A stretch of 64,000 nucleotides of DNA from Methanomassiliicoccales archaeon (lineage in GTDB: Archaea; Thermoplasmatota; Thermoplasmata; Methanomassiliicoccales; UBA472): contig DATKZX010000008.1 of assembly GCA_035527755.1 (NCBI GenBank), positions 1 through 64,000 of the forward strand, written 5' to 3'. A program made the translations under genes and the position numbers. This document shows, one piece after another, positions 51,000 to 59,526 of this stretch. Each line of letters opens with the position of its first letter. The stretch's first letter is position 1. Under the pieces are notes generated by a model that made no database searches, was not told the origin of the DNA, and was given only the letters and a program-made list of their open reading frames with translations.

Positions 51000-51914
51000 C
51001 TATAATGTGAATAGGTTAGTGCTCAGGTATTTTTCGCCCCGATCGGGAAAAATGGTCACAATAACGCCGGACTCTATTTGTTTGGCGATCTCGATGGCAG
51101 CGTACATCGCGGCACCGCTGCTCATACCGACGAAGATCCCCTCCTGTTTAACGATCTGACGGGTCATTTCATAGGCTATTTCTGTCTCGACCATGATGGT
51201 AATGTCGATCTGGCTAGGGTCGTATATCGCCGGGACAATGGCCTCTTCCATATTCTTTAACCCTTGGATGTAGTGTCCTTTTACAGGATGGGCGCTGACT
51301 ATCTTTATTTTTGAATTATGTTCCTTTAACGCTCTGCCCACACCCATTATCGTTCCGGAAGTGCCTAAGGCCGATACAAAATAGTCTACATTGCCCCCAG
51401 TTTGCTTCCAGATCTCATCCCCGGTCGTCTTGTAATGCGCGATCTTGTTGTATTGGTTGGAAAATTGGTCTGGCATGAAATACTTTTCAGGATGTTCCTT
51501 GACCAGTTCCCTTGCTTTTCTAATGGCCCCATCCGTGCCGTATTTCCCCTCACTTAAAGTGACGGTTCCGCCGAACGCCTTGATCATCTGTCGCCTCTCC
51601 ACCGAGACGCTATCGCTCATAACGATCTCTACATCGTAACCTTTGATCGCACCGATCATCGCCAAGGCCACACCGGTGTTTCCCGAGGTTGGTTCGATGA
51701 TAGTTTTACCTTTGGTCAGCTCGCCTTCATCTTCGGCCTGCTGAATCATGCTCAAGGCGATCCTGTCTTTAATACTGCCAGTAGGATTGAATCCCTCTAA
51801 CTTGGCATATATCGTCGTGTTCTTGTTCGGATTCAACTTGTTAATCTTGACCAAAGGGGTGTTGCCGATTGACTGGAGGATATTCTCTTTTAAATCAGTC
51901 GATGGCTGCTTCAT
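51000..51914 (-). CDS. cysK: Cysteine synthase (O-acetylserine sulfhydrylase family)
   Basis: PLP enzyme making cysteine from O-acetylserine (or a related activated serine) and sulfide. The PLP lysine is K49 in KLEGFNPTGSIKDRIALSM; the substrate loop is EPTSGNTGVALAMIGAI and the PLP-phosphate loop SALGTSGTIMGVGRAL. 304 residues, normal. It lies within the AT-rich island but its codon use looks closer to the host. Three GTGATAT half-sites surround its promoter. Confidence 0.93.
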   Translation of the reverse strand: MKQPSTDLKENILQSIGNTPLVKINKLNPNKNTTIYAKLEGFNPTGSIKDRIALSMIQQAEDEGELTKGKTIIEPTSGNTGVALAMIGAIKGYDVEIVMSDSVSVERRQMIKAFGGTVTLSEGKYGTDGAIRKARELVKEHPEKYFMPDQFSNQYNKIAHYKTTGDEIWKQTGGNVDYFVSALGTSGTIMGVGRALKEHNSKIKIVSAHPVKGHYIQGLKNMEEAIVPAIYDPSQIDITIMVETEIAYEMTRQIVKQEGIFVGMSSGAAMYAAIEIAKQIESGVIVTIFPDRGEKYLSTNLFTL

Positions 51915-51986
51915 GTGATATTCTCAAGGTAAAAGGGAAGAACATTTATTATAACTATATCACAGTCAAAAATAGAACAGTGATAT
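51915..51986 (-). promoter_or_regulatory. cysK: cysK promoter with three GTGATAT/ATATCAC half-sites
   Basis: GTGATAT at 51915-51921, its complement ATATCAC at 51957-51963, and GTGATAT at 51980-51986 flank a minus-strand TATA-like TTATAATAAAT near 51944-51954. Such half-sites around a promoter look like an operator, but no regulator is known. Confidence 0.4.
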
Positions 51987-51994
51987 CTCATTGG

Positions 51995-52022
51995 CCATTC
52001 ATTTCACTGTTTTTTCAAAAAT
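51995..52022 (-). repeat. att core copy D with integrase 3' remnant
   Basis: The repeat of the tRNA-Ala att core is followed by TTTTTTCAAAAATG, which on the minus strand encodes KNSEMNGQ, the last residues of the integrase seen in copies A and B. It marks the right border of the island. 52023-52293 holds no gene; it contains a hairpin at 52230. Confidence 0.65.
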
Positions 52023-52229
52023 GTGAAATCTACGATATGACGTTCCTGGGTCGTAACTATGGGACATTCCCTGGTATGATTAAGATGGTCGTGTCCTAGG
52101 TGTATCAAGTTTGTCTTGGAGTTTATTTGCTCTGGATGATTGAAATTTCTTCCATTGGCGATTCAGCACGCGATCTCTTATGATGAGGATTCTTCTTCGA
52201 ATAGGGTGCGGCGATCTCTAAGACCGAAA

Positions 52230-52250
52230 TTCCTCCTCTGAAAGGAGGAA
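52230..52250. other. Eight-bp hairpin with SD and anti-SD-like arms
   Basis: TTCCTCCT-CTGAA-AGGAGGAA is a perfect stem with a five-base loop. One arm equals a Shine-Dalgarno sequence and the other the anti-SD. It lies 3' of the phosphatase gene on the minus strand and may be its terminator or an RNA element; no T-run follows. Confidence 0.35.
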
Positions 52251-52293
52251 CAGGGTCATTCAGAACCTTGCCGACGGGCCGGGGCCTACCTGT

Positions 52294-52665
52294 CTATTTT
52301 GGTCCCAGCATCTCTACCCAGTCCCAATGGAAAACGGTCTGGGGTCTCTTCTCCTTAACGAATTTATAGGCATCTTCGTAAGACATGTCGTACTTCTTGC
52401 TGACATAGACCATGGCCAAGAACGGAGTCCTATCGACCCCCTCTGAACAATGAACCAATACCTTGGCGTTGAGTTCTGTGAGCGCTACGAGCATATCTCC
52501 CGCTTTCAGGACCTTGTTCACGAGCGGTTTTTTATTAGAGCCATAGACAATGTTAAAAAGGGTGCGGGCGTCGATTATCAGATCGATATCCACCTCTTTC
52601 AGCTCTGATATCATAAAAGCAGACCTCCATCCACCCACCGCAACGAAATCGTCTATCCAGTTCAT
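52294..52665 (-). CDS. Dual-specificity/tyrosine phosphatase-like protein
   Basis: 123 residues with the P-loop VLVHCSEGVDRTPFLAMVYV (HCxxGxxR) and an upstream general-acid region DLIIDARTL. The C-terminus reads KFVKEKRPQTVFHWDWVEML, as in compact archaeal DSPs. It probably dephosphorylates protein Tyr/Ser or phosphoinositide-like substrates; the physiological substrate is unknown. Confidence 0.88.
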   Translation of the reverse strand: MNWIDDFVAVGGWRSAFMISELKEVDIDLIIDARTLFNIVYGSNKKPLVNKVLKAGDMLVALTELNAKVLVHCSEGVDRTPFLAMVYVSKKYDMSYEDAYKFVKEKRPQTVFHWDWVEMLGPK

Positions 52666-52872
52666 TTATATCGCCCTCTGGGGTAATTGGTGATGTTCTC
52701 AAATCACCGATCTATGTTATTTTAATAGGAATGGAAGCCTTAATAAATTCGGTTGTAGCCGCAAGCCAATTCGCCCGATTCCATAATGTCAGGTCATCGG
52801 CCCAGGTAAGAGATTCGCGAACGCGCCATCAACGCTTTTATGGATCCTCAAATCGTTTTTTGATGGGCGCGT

Positions 52873-53196
52873 TCAGATATCTATGGATATGTCATCCCCA
52901 CTGATCGACAATGGATAGGTTTTAAGAGGCTTTGCCTTGCCAATGAGGGGTATCTTTACCTGTGATACGACAGCTCCCGTTCTCAGGTCAAATCTGGAAC
53001 CATGTTTGGGGCATTTCACAACAAATCCGTCCAACGTACCCTTCCACAACTGTCCAGCCATGTGCGAACAGGTTCCATCCATGGCATAGAACTTGCCATC
53101 CACGTTGGCGATCAGATAATAATTGCCTTTGATCTCTATGCCCATCATCGTGCCCGAAGATATCTCCTGGGTCTTAGCCACCTTGATATCGCTCAT
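52873..53196 (-). CDS. Rieske [2Fe-2S] ferredoxin-like protein
   Basis: 107 residues with both Rieske ligand motifs, CSHMAGQLWKG (CxH) and CPKHGSRFDLRTG (CxxH). It is the soluble NirD/BphF-type ferredoxin. An electron-carrier role is sure only at the family level; it lies divergent from the amidohydrolase pair about 80 bases away, with no oxygenase gene nearby. Confidence 0.93.
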   Translation of the reverse strand: MSDIKVAKTQEISSGTMMGIEIKGNYYLIANVDGKFYAMDGTCSHMAGQLWKGTLDGFVVKCPKHGSRFDLRTGAVVSQVKIPLIGKAKPLKTYPLSISGDDISIDI

Positions 53197-53280
53197 CGTT
53201 CTCCATTTAACATTCGTCCTTGAGGTTTTATCATTTCCGCCGCAGGCAAATATATTCTATTGACTACTCAGTTCAGAAAG

Positions 53281-54174
53281 ATGATGATAATCGACAGCCA
53301 CGTCCACATATGGTTAAGGGACCATCTCCCAGATGTTATGGTCCGTATGTACCTGGAACCCCTGGCCGCCCTCAAGGAGTTAATGGACTGGGAGGTCGAT
53401 ACAGATCTGGCTTGGCCTGAATACACGGTGGACGCCGAAAAGATACTAGAGACCATGGACGCCGGACCGGTGGATATGGCAGTTGCCCTACCGATAGACT
53501 TCAATTTGGTGGAACCGGCGCGAATCGACATCTTCGAGTACAACACCTGGGCGTTCGAGACCTGCGCCCCTTACCCGGACAGGCTCATCCCATTCATCGG
53601 GGTGGACCCTCAGAGAGGTGAGGCGGCATTGAAGATGTTGGACCATTTCACATCGAAGTACAACGCGCGTGGGGTGAAGCTCTACCCATCTACGGGATGG
53701 TTCCCCAACGAGGAACGTATCAACGCTTTCTATGACAGGGTCGACGACCTCGGTCTGACCATCATAACCCATTCTGGAGCGGCCTGGGGCTCACTGGAGG
53801 AAAAGTTCACCGAACCTAAGTATTGGTCAACGGTGCTGGAAAGATATCCAGATATCAAGATAATCCTAGCTCACCTTGGAGGAAAGTGGCGACCCCAGAC
53901 GTTCGAGCTATGTCAGAAATATCCCAATTGTTACACCGATTGCTCAGCTCTGCAAGGCTGGCTTCCCTCCAATCCCGAAACCGCACTATCTCGGTTGAAG
54001 GAGGTGGGTGAAAAGGTGCCGGACAAGGCGTGCTTCGGTTCGGACTTCCCACTGTTCGAGCTCAGCTACGCCACCTCCTCGTGGGTACATTTTGTAAAAA
54101 CCCAACCCTGGGCGGATGAGAACATCAAGGCCAAGCTGCTGGGGGAGAACATGCAAAAGGTCCTGGGAATATGA
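53281..54174 (+). CDS. Amidohydrolase-family (COG2159) protein 1
   Basis: 297 residues, TIM-barrel metal hydrolase or decarboxylase fold: DSHVHIW metal motif at the start, then FIGVDPQRGEAALKML, THSGAAW, LAHLGGKWRPQ and GSDFPLFELSY. Members include 2-amino-3-carboxymuconate-type decarboxylases and amidohydrolases; the substrate here is unknown. AAATATAT at 53248-53255 places transcription start near 53281, so ATG 53281 is leaderless and a TTG at 53260 is rejected. A close paralogue follows. Confidence 0.87.
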   Translation: MMIIDSHVHIWLRDHLPDVMVRMYLEPLAALKELMDWEVDTDLAWPEYTVDAEKILETMDAGPVDMAVALPIDFNLVEPARIDIFEYNTWAFETCAPYPDRLIPFIGVDPQRGEAALKMLDHFTSKYNARGVKLYPSTGWFPNEERINAFYDRVDDLGLTIITHSGAAWGSLEEKFTEPKYWSTVLERYPDIKIILAHLGGKWRPQTFELCQKYPNCYTDCSALQGWLPSNPETALSRLKEVGEKVPDKACFGSDFPLFELSYATSSWVHFVKTQPWADENIKAKLLGENMQKVLGI

Positions 54175-54244
54175 TGCAGAGTACTACAGGACATGTGTTC
54201 CCCTCAGCAAAGATATAGTATCTGCTCCTCGTTTCTAAGGTACT

Positions 54245-55135
54245 ATGATCATCGACGGTCATGTTCACCTATGGCTTAGGCCAATGTATCCAGATGTTAT
54301 CATCAATGCCTATCTTGAGCCATGGTTGGAACTCGCTGAGTTCATGGACATGACCCGTGACAAGGAGGAGAACTTCCCCACCTCCGAGGTGAGACCTGAA
54401 ACCTTGGTGGAGTATATGGGCCGGGGTAAGGTGGACCGATCGGTCATCCTCCCCCTGGACTTCGGTACCGTAGAGGAGCCAAAGGTTGGCGTGGAGGCGT
54501 ATAACGATTGGGTCTTCAAATGCGCGGAGGATTATCCCGACAAGCTCATCCCCTTCATGGGCATCGATCCGACCCGCGGGGAGCAAGCCCTCAAACTGAT
54601 GCGCAAGTACCATTCCAAGTACGAGCCCAGGGGCATCAAGATATATCCACCGAACGGGTTCTATCCCTACGAAGAGAGGCTGGATCCTTTCTGGAAAGAG
54701 GTCAAGGACATGGGCCTCACGGTGGTCACCCATGCCGGTGCCAGCTGGGGTCCTTTGGACGAGGAGAAGAGCCGGCCGATACATTTCCGGAAGGTCCTGG
54801 AACGATATCCTGAGATAAATGTCATCATCGCCCATCTGGGAGGTAAGTACCGCGCAGACACTTACGAACTGGCGGCGGAGTTCGATAACCTGTATACGGA
54901 CTGTTCCGCGCTACAGGGATGGCTTCCCAGCGAGCCTGGTGTGGTCATCGATCGAATGAAGGAGGCGTTCTCTCACATGGGTGATCGAGTGATCTTCGGA
55001 AGCGATTGGCCATTGTTCGACCTTTCCTATCCTTACGAGTCCTGGTGCTGTTTCGCGAAGGAACAACCTTTCTGCTCCGAGGACCGAAGGGAGAAATTGT
55101 TGGGCGGCACTATGCAAAAGCTGCTCGGTCTATGA
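54245..55135 (+). CDS. Amidohydrolase-family (COG2159) protein 2
   Basis: 296 residues and clearly paralogous to the preceding gene along the whole length (DGHVHLW, FMGIDPTRGEQALKLM, THAGASWG, IAHLGGKYRAD, FGSDWPLFDLSY). The pair differs in the specificity loops, so two related substrates or a heteromer are possible. Its own TATA-like GATATAGT about 30 bases upstream suggests separate transcription. It abuts the convergent nitroreductase. Confidence 0.88.
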   Translation: MIIDGHVHLWLRPMYPDVIINAYLEPWLELAEFMDMTRDKEENFPTSEVRPETLVEYMGRGKVDRSVILPLDFGTVEEPKVGVEAYNDWVFKCAEDYPDKLIPFMGIDPTRGEQALKLMRKYHSKYEPRGIKIYPPNGFYPYEERLDPFWKEVKDMGLTVVTHAGASWGPLDEEKSRPIHFRKVLERYPEINVIIAHLGGKYRADTYELAAEFDNLYTDCSALQGWLPSEPGVVIDRMKEAFSHMGDRVIFGSDWPLFDLSYPYESWCCFAKEQPFCSEDRREKLLGGTMQKLLGL

Positions 55136-55708
55136 TCAAGACCAGTGGTTCCCCCATCGACCGTTGAAAAAGTTCTCTCCCACTGGTTTTCTGGCCGGTC
55201 TCTCCTTTTCTGAGATCAATTGCTTCTCCGAGAGCATGGAAACATCTGTTCCTGGGTATCCACAGTTGACCAGGGTGATAAGTACGTGGTCTTCTGGGAT
55301 GCCCAGTTTCTCTTTTATTGCTAAGGCGTCGAATCCGGCTATCGGGTGAGCGATCAATCCCAGCTCGGTGGCGCGCAGCAGCATCTCTCCCACCGCTATA
55401 CCAGTGCTGAAAAGAAAGTAATCTCGCCTGTCGTTCAGTTTGCAATCGTCGTCCAATCGAGCGCAGATGGCGAAGATGAGCGGGGCCTTCAAAGCCCAGG
55501 AGTTACCCTTTGATAATGAGCTTTTAATGGCTTCCAGGGACACGGGGTCATAGGCCACGATCACTCGCCAAGGTTGATTGTTATTGCATGAGGGGGAAAG
55601 TCGGATGGCCTCCATCAGCTCTGCGATCACATCAACATCAACAGTTCGAACGTCCAAGGCTCTTGTGGCTCTCCTTCTCTGAACCGATTCCTTGACGTTC
55701 ATCGACAT
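55136..55708 (-). CDS. Nitroreductase-family FMN protein
   Basis: About 190 residues: VQRRRATRALD FMN-binding N-terminus, LSPSCNNNQPWRVIVAYD and GIAVGEMLLRATELGLIAHPIAGFD typical of the fold, with CGYPG near the end. Reduces nitro, quinone or flavin substrates with NAD(P)H; not specified further. ATG 55708 (MSMNVKES) is chosen. Convergent with the amidohydrolase (no gap). Confidence 0.87.
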   Translation of the reverse strand: MSMNVKESVQRRRATRALDVRTVDVDVIAELMEAIRLSPSCNNNQPWRVIVAYDPVSLEAIKSSLSKGNSWALKAPLIFAICARLDDDCKLNDRRDYFLFSTGIAVGEMLLRATELGLIAHPIAGFDALAIKEKLGIPEDHVLITLVNCGYPGTDVSMLSEKQLISEKERPARKPVGENFFNGRWGNHWS

Positions 55709-55794
55709 AGTTGAAAAATGAGCGTTCTTCGTTATTATCACTTTCTAGGCCAAGTCCTTAATAATTACTGGGGCAATAATAGCTGGAGATAACA

Positions 55795-56331
55795 ATGGTG
55801 GACCTTAACATAATAGAGGCGGGGCTAGTGGTCGGGGGGCTTGTAGCCATAGCCAGCGCTTGGTATGGGCGGAAGGAGAGCTCCTCCTGGGACGAGGTGC
55901 TCATGTTCCTGGGTTTCATAGTGGGCGCGGCCATGATCGCCATAGGTGTCCTGGCCTGGAGCGCTGGGGAGTATGATTTCTCCACCAGGTTCATCTTGAT
56001 ATTCCTGGGGTTGTCCCTTTTCCTAAGGGCCATTAAGGGGATAAAGCTGGCAGCATTGATCGCCCTGATCGTCGGCGGTGCCGTTGGTTATGGACTTTAT
56101 TGGTTGTCCATGGCATACGAACTGGAGTTCCTCAGCACCACCGTCATATTGGTCATAGCGTTCGTCGTGCTGATCATCGTCTACGTGATCTTCAAGTTCG
56201 CCGAGGACCTGATGGACATGGGCGGGTTCATATTGGGCTTCCGTCCACTGCAGTTCGTAATGGGACTGGCCGCATTGGTTGAGGCCACCCTATTGCTGGC
56301 CAATTACTCCATCTGGTACTTCCTAGGCTGA
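55795..56331 (+). CDS. Integral membrane protein, unknown function
   Basis: 178 residues with five to six hydrophobic segments (IIEAGLVVGGLVAIASAWY, VLMFLGFIVGAAMIAIGVLAW and four more). The central ALIALIVGGAVGYGLYW has Gly-rich packing. No catalytic motif. GGAG lies nine bases before the ATG. Confidence 0.65.
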   Translation: MVDLNIIEAGLVVGGLVAIASAWYGRKESSSWDEVLMFLGFIVGAAMIAIGVLAWSAGEYDFSTRFILIFLGLSLFLRAIKGIKLAALIALIVGGAVGYGLYWLSMAYELEFLSTTVILVIAFVVLIIVYVIFKFAEDLMDMGGFILGFRPLQFVMGLAALVEATLLLANYSIWYFLG

Positions 56332-56381
56332 CCTCCGGCACCATAAACCTTTAAAACGGGGAGTGTTATTGCGGACCGTTC

Positions 56382-56486
<105 letters not shown>

Positions 56487-56542
56487 GTAGAAAAGGTTAT
56501 TAAATACCCATTGAATCAGGGCTCCTAGTCTGGTGGATTCAG

Positions 56543-56650
56543 ATGAAACGAAGTTCACGCGCCTGGAAGAAGAAGGGCAAGCAGCGCTGGAAGTGGCGCA
56601 AGAAGAAAATGAGAAGACGAAAGCGGGCCCAGAAGATGCGCAAGCGCTAA
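56543..56650 (+). CDS. rpl41e: 50S ribosomal protein L41e
   Basis: 35 residues, more than half Arg/Lys, with the pattern MKRSSRAWKKKGKQRWKWRK and ending QKMRKR. This matches archaeal/eukaryal L41e (basic single helix on the large subunit interface). TATA TTATTAAATA at 56497-56506 and GGTGG before the ATG support expression. Such genes are usually missed because of size. Confidence 0.88.
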   Translation: MKRSSRAWKKKGKQRWKWRKKKMRRRKRAQKMRKR

Positions 56651-56661
56651 ATCTGACTTGT

Positions 56662-56833
56662 GGGGGTATGGGGTAACACGGTATCCTCGCGGGCTCCAGT
56701 TAATATGGAGTGATTGCTAACGGGTTTGCTGATCCGGTGATGAATAACTGGAGCGATGACCTGTTAATTCGCGTGGGGTAGCTCCCCACGTAGTGGAAAC
56801 CCGCTGATCTGGGTTCAAATCCCGGTGCCCCCA
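56662..56833 (+). tRNA. tRNA-Trp(CCA) with 99-nt intron
   Basis: Acceptor GGGGGTA/TGCCCCC with A73. Anticodon stem GCGGG/CCCGC, loop CTCCAGA (anticodon CCA). The intron 56700-56798 interrupts the loop at 37/38. The mature tRNA is 73 nt. It follows rpl41e by 11 bases and may share its promoter. Confidence 0.93.
56700..56798 (+). ncRNA. Box C/D guide RNA within the tRNA-Trp intron
   Basis: Box C GTGATTG (56710-56716), box D' CTGA (56729-56732), box C' GTGATGA (56737-56743) and a variant box D ATGA near 56756-56759. The sequence before D' (CGGGTTT) pairs with the exon-2 junction AAACCCG and places the fifth base opposite C39. The sequence before D (ACTGGAG) pairs with CTCCAGT and places the fifth base opposite C34. 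This is the known euryarchaeal arrangement guiding 2'-O-methylation of positions 34 and 39. Confidence 0.75.
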
Positions 56834-57065
56834 CCTAATCCTTTTCGTCTTCAATCATATTCCTGGTCTTAGGACCAGTGAAACCTCATTTTTCTGATCA
56901 TTCGTAGAAATGAATCGAAACTCTCGTCAGAATTTTTTGACAAATGAAATCATAATATCAAAAATCGTAACAATAATTGAAACATTAAATAAGACCGGGA
57001 TAATCCTGGCGCATTCTAAGGTGCACTACATGATCATCGGTTTACGGGCGAGGAGTTGAATTCCG

Positions 57066-58196
57066 ATGATACGATGTCTGTACGTCGACGACGATTCTTT
57101 TCTCCTGGAGGTCGCCAAGGAGTTCCTGGAGATCGAGGGGGATATTAAGGTCGAGGTTGTTTGTTCTGCAAAGGATGCCTTAAAGATGATGTCGGGTAAC
57201 ACTTACGACGCAATTATCTCCGACTATCAGATGCCAGATATGGATGGTATCAACTTCCTCAAACAAGTACGGGGATCAGAAGACGGAGTGCCCTTCATCC
57301 TGTTCACAGGACGCGGTCGAGAGGAAGTGGTCATCGAGGCTCTGAAGAACGGGGCCGATCACTATATCAAGAAAGGCGGGGACCCACTGTCCCAATATGC
57401 CGAATTGGCCAATCTGGTGCGGCAAACAGTGCGCCGAAAGGAGGCCGAAGAGTCCATTCGTTTCAACGCCTCACGTTTCAGGGCGCTCATAGAGAACACC
57501 CGTGACCTGGTGACCATCATAGACTGGTCTGGCTACATCATTTATTCCAGCCCGTCCACTCGGAAGGCCCTCGGATACACCACTGAGGAATTCAAGGGGA
57601 GCAGCATTTTCAGCTACTTGCACCCAGACGACCGTCACATGGAAAATATATTCATGTACAGTGCCCAGAAGGACCAGTGCGGTCTACCTGCAGAGTTTCG
57701 TCTGCGAGCAAAGGATGGTGCATACCGCTGGTTCCAGGGCAGCGCCAGCGGGTATCTGGAGGAGAAGAATATTGGGCAGGTCATACTTTATGCCTGGTTC
57801 ATAGACGAAAGGAAGAGCTTGGAGTTAGAACTTATCGCTAAAGACCAAGCCTACGAGAACCTTATGGAACAGATTGATGAGATGGTGTTCCGATTGGACG
57901 AGATAGGACGTTTCATATCGGTAAACCAGGCAGTTTGCCGTTTCTTTGGAAGGACAAAGGAGGAGCTAATAGGTGTCCACGCTACTGATATCGCTTCCTC
58001 TGGAGGACAGGATGCCATATTCTCCGTCATAAGGGAAAAATTTAGTGGACAGCACGCAAAATCCCGGCACGAGTACTCGGTGATCAACGCTCTAGGGGAG
58101 AAGGCGATGATCGAGGTGACCTCATGGGTGATCATCTCCAAAGGGTTGAAAGGAATATTGGGGGTAGCCGCTCCCATGAATAAGACGACCGAGTGA
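57066..58196 (+). CDS. Receiver-PAS-PAS signalling protein
   Basis: The receiver domain (residues 1-120) has the acidic pocket DDD at 8-10, phospho-acceptor Asp53 in ISDYQMPDMDG and Lys in HYIKKGG. Two PAS domains follow (about 138-250, FRALIENTRDLVTIIDWSG; about 262-370, MEQIDEMVFRLDEIGRFI). There is no kinase, HTH or cyclase output. It would accept a phosphoryl group from an unlinked histidine kinase and signal by protein interaction. GAGGAG precedes the ATG. Confidence 0.9.
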   Translation: MIRCLYVDDDSFLLEVAKEFLEIEGDIKVEVVCSAKDALKMMSGNTYDAIISDYQMPDMDGINFLKQVRGSEDGVPFILFTGRGREEVVIEALKNGADHYIKKGGDPLSQYAELANLVRQTVRRKEAEESIRFNASRFRALIENTRDLVTIIDWSGYIIYSSPSTRKALGYTTEEFKGSSIFSYLHPDDRHMENIFMYSAQKDQCGLPAEFRLRAKDGAYRWFQGSASGYLEEKNIGQVILYAWFIDERKSLELELIAKDQAYENLMEQIDEMVFRLDEIGRFISVNQAVCRFFGRTKEELIGVHATDIASSGGQDAIFSVIREKFSGQHAKSRHEYSVINALGEKAMIEVTSWVIISKGLKGILGVAAPMNKTTE

Positions 58197-58248
58197 TGCA
58201 GGTCCGATCATCAATTAAATATGGATTAATCGATATCGAGCTGTGATC

Positions 58249-59526
58249 ATGCGCAAGGACGATCCATTGTTCGTCTATGTGGTCAATCAGACCATGCATT
58301 GGTTCATTATCGGACTCACCCTGCCGATCATTATCCTGTATATGATCAGCAAGGGCCTGGACCTGTTCCAGGCCGGTCTGGTCCTGTCTGTCTACTCGGG
58401 AACCGTCATTCTCTTGGAACTGCCTACTGGAGGGTTGGGCGACGCCATCGGTCGAAAACGGGTCTACATGTACTCTCTCGCCATGTCCCTCGTATCCGGG
58501 GTGGTGCTGTTATTTGCCAGCGGACTACTTTGGTTCGTTCTAGGTTTTGTTTTCTATGGAGTGGCCCGAGCCCTGTCATCAGGTTCAATGGACGCATGGT
58601 TCGTCGACGAGTTCGGGAAGACGAAACCTGCGGGAGATCTTCAGACGGCCTTGGCCAAGGCCAACATCTTCATTCCACTGGGGATCGGGGCCGGCTCGCT
58701 CATAGGTGGTCTTCTACCCATGTTGACCTCGGACCTCGCAGAGAATGTAAGTTGGATGAACCGTTATTCCGTGAACCTTCTGCTGTTGATCGTTATGGTG
58801 CTGGTGCAGATGGGTCTGACGATCACATTGGTCCGGGAGACGACCTTAAAGGAGGGGGGTAGAAGCCTTTTACAGGGATTCAAAACGCTTCCCCAGGTCC
58901 TGTCCGATGCCCTGGCCTTCGGCATACGGGATCGTTTCACACTGGTGCTGATGATCTCATCCCTCTTCATGGGCTTCGGCCTTCTTTCTGTGGAACTTCT
59001 TTGGCAGCCACAAGTACTCGGTCTCATGGGAGATCCCACTGAAACGTGGATATTCGGGGTCCTGGCCGCAGGATATTTCTTCGCCTCGGCCTTGGGAAAC
59101 ATGGTGGCTACCCGGCTCGTTCCCTGGTTCGGCCGGGACCATCTCCTGTTATTGACCATCGTCCGAGCGGTCTCCGGCGCGACCCTGGTGATCCTGGCCT
59201 GGCAGCAAGGCTTGCTGGAGTTCGCCATAGTATATCTTCTTCTATACCTGATATTCGGTGTAGCTAGCTCTCCCCATGCCGCGGTGTTCAATGCCAGGAT
59301 ACCCAGTGAAAGGAGGTCCACTCTGATGTCCTTCGAGTCCCTGATGCTTCAGAGCGGCGGTATGCTAGGTTCTTTATTCATCGGCACCTGGGCCAAGTTG
59401 GCGGGCATTTCATCCGCCTGGACAGTGGCCGGGTTGATACTACTGCTCTCATCGTTGACTTACGGCTACCTTTATTGGGTCGGTAAAAAAGCAAAGGGCC
59501 GATCGATGCAGTTAATGACGAGATGA
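58249..59526 (+). CDS. MFS transporter
   Basis: About 425 residues and twelve hydrophobic segments. The cytoplasmic loop 2-3 carries GGLGDAIGRKRVYMYSLAM, the MFS G-x-L-x-D-x-x-G-R-[RK] motif. Efflux of a drug-like or small-molecule substrate is most likely. TATA-like ATTAAATA at about 58213-58220 makes a leaderless start at GTG 58243 or ATG 58249; the ATG is given. Confidence 0.9.
   Translation: MRKDDPLFVYVVNQTMHWFIIGLTLPIIILYMISKGLDLFQAGLVLSVYSGTVILLELPTGGLGDAIGRKRVYMYSLAMSLVSGVVLLFASGLLWFVLGFVFYGVARALSSGSMDAWFVDEFGKTKPAGDLQTALAKANIFIPLGIGAGSLIGGLLPMLTSDLAENVSWMNRYSVNLLLLIVMVLVQMGLTITLVRETTLKEGGRSLLQGFKTLPQVLSDALAFGIRDRFTLVLMISSLFMGFGLLSVELLWQPQVLGLMGDPTETWIFGVLAAGYFFASALGNMVATRLVPWFGRDHLLLLTIVRAVSGATLVILAWQQGLLEFAIVYLLLYLIFGVASSPHAAVFNARIPSERRSTLMSFESLMLQSGGMLGSLFIGTWAKLAGISSAWTVAGLILLLSSLTYGYLYWVGKKAKGRSMQLMTR

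Larger units (their letters stand above)
47563..52022. mobile_element. Decayed integrative-element array behind tRNA-Ala
   Basis: The region is visibly more AT-rich than its flanks. The core CCATTCATTTCACTG, starting at the tRNA 3' end, occurs at 47580-47594, 48327-48341 and 51995-52009, each joined on its right to the coding end of a tyrosine-integrase gene read on the minus strand. N-terminal integrase-like pieces sit at 47684-47755, 48228-48297 and 50732-50810. Cargo: tautomerase, small zinc ribbon, Fic protein and cysteine synthase. No intact integrase remains, so the island looks immobile. Boundaries are approximate. Confidence 0.72.
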
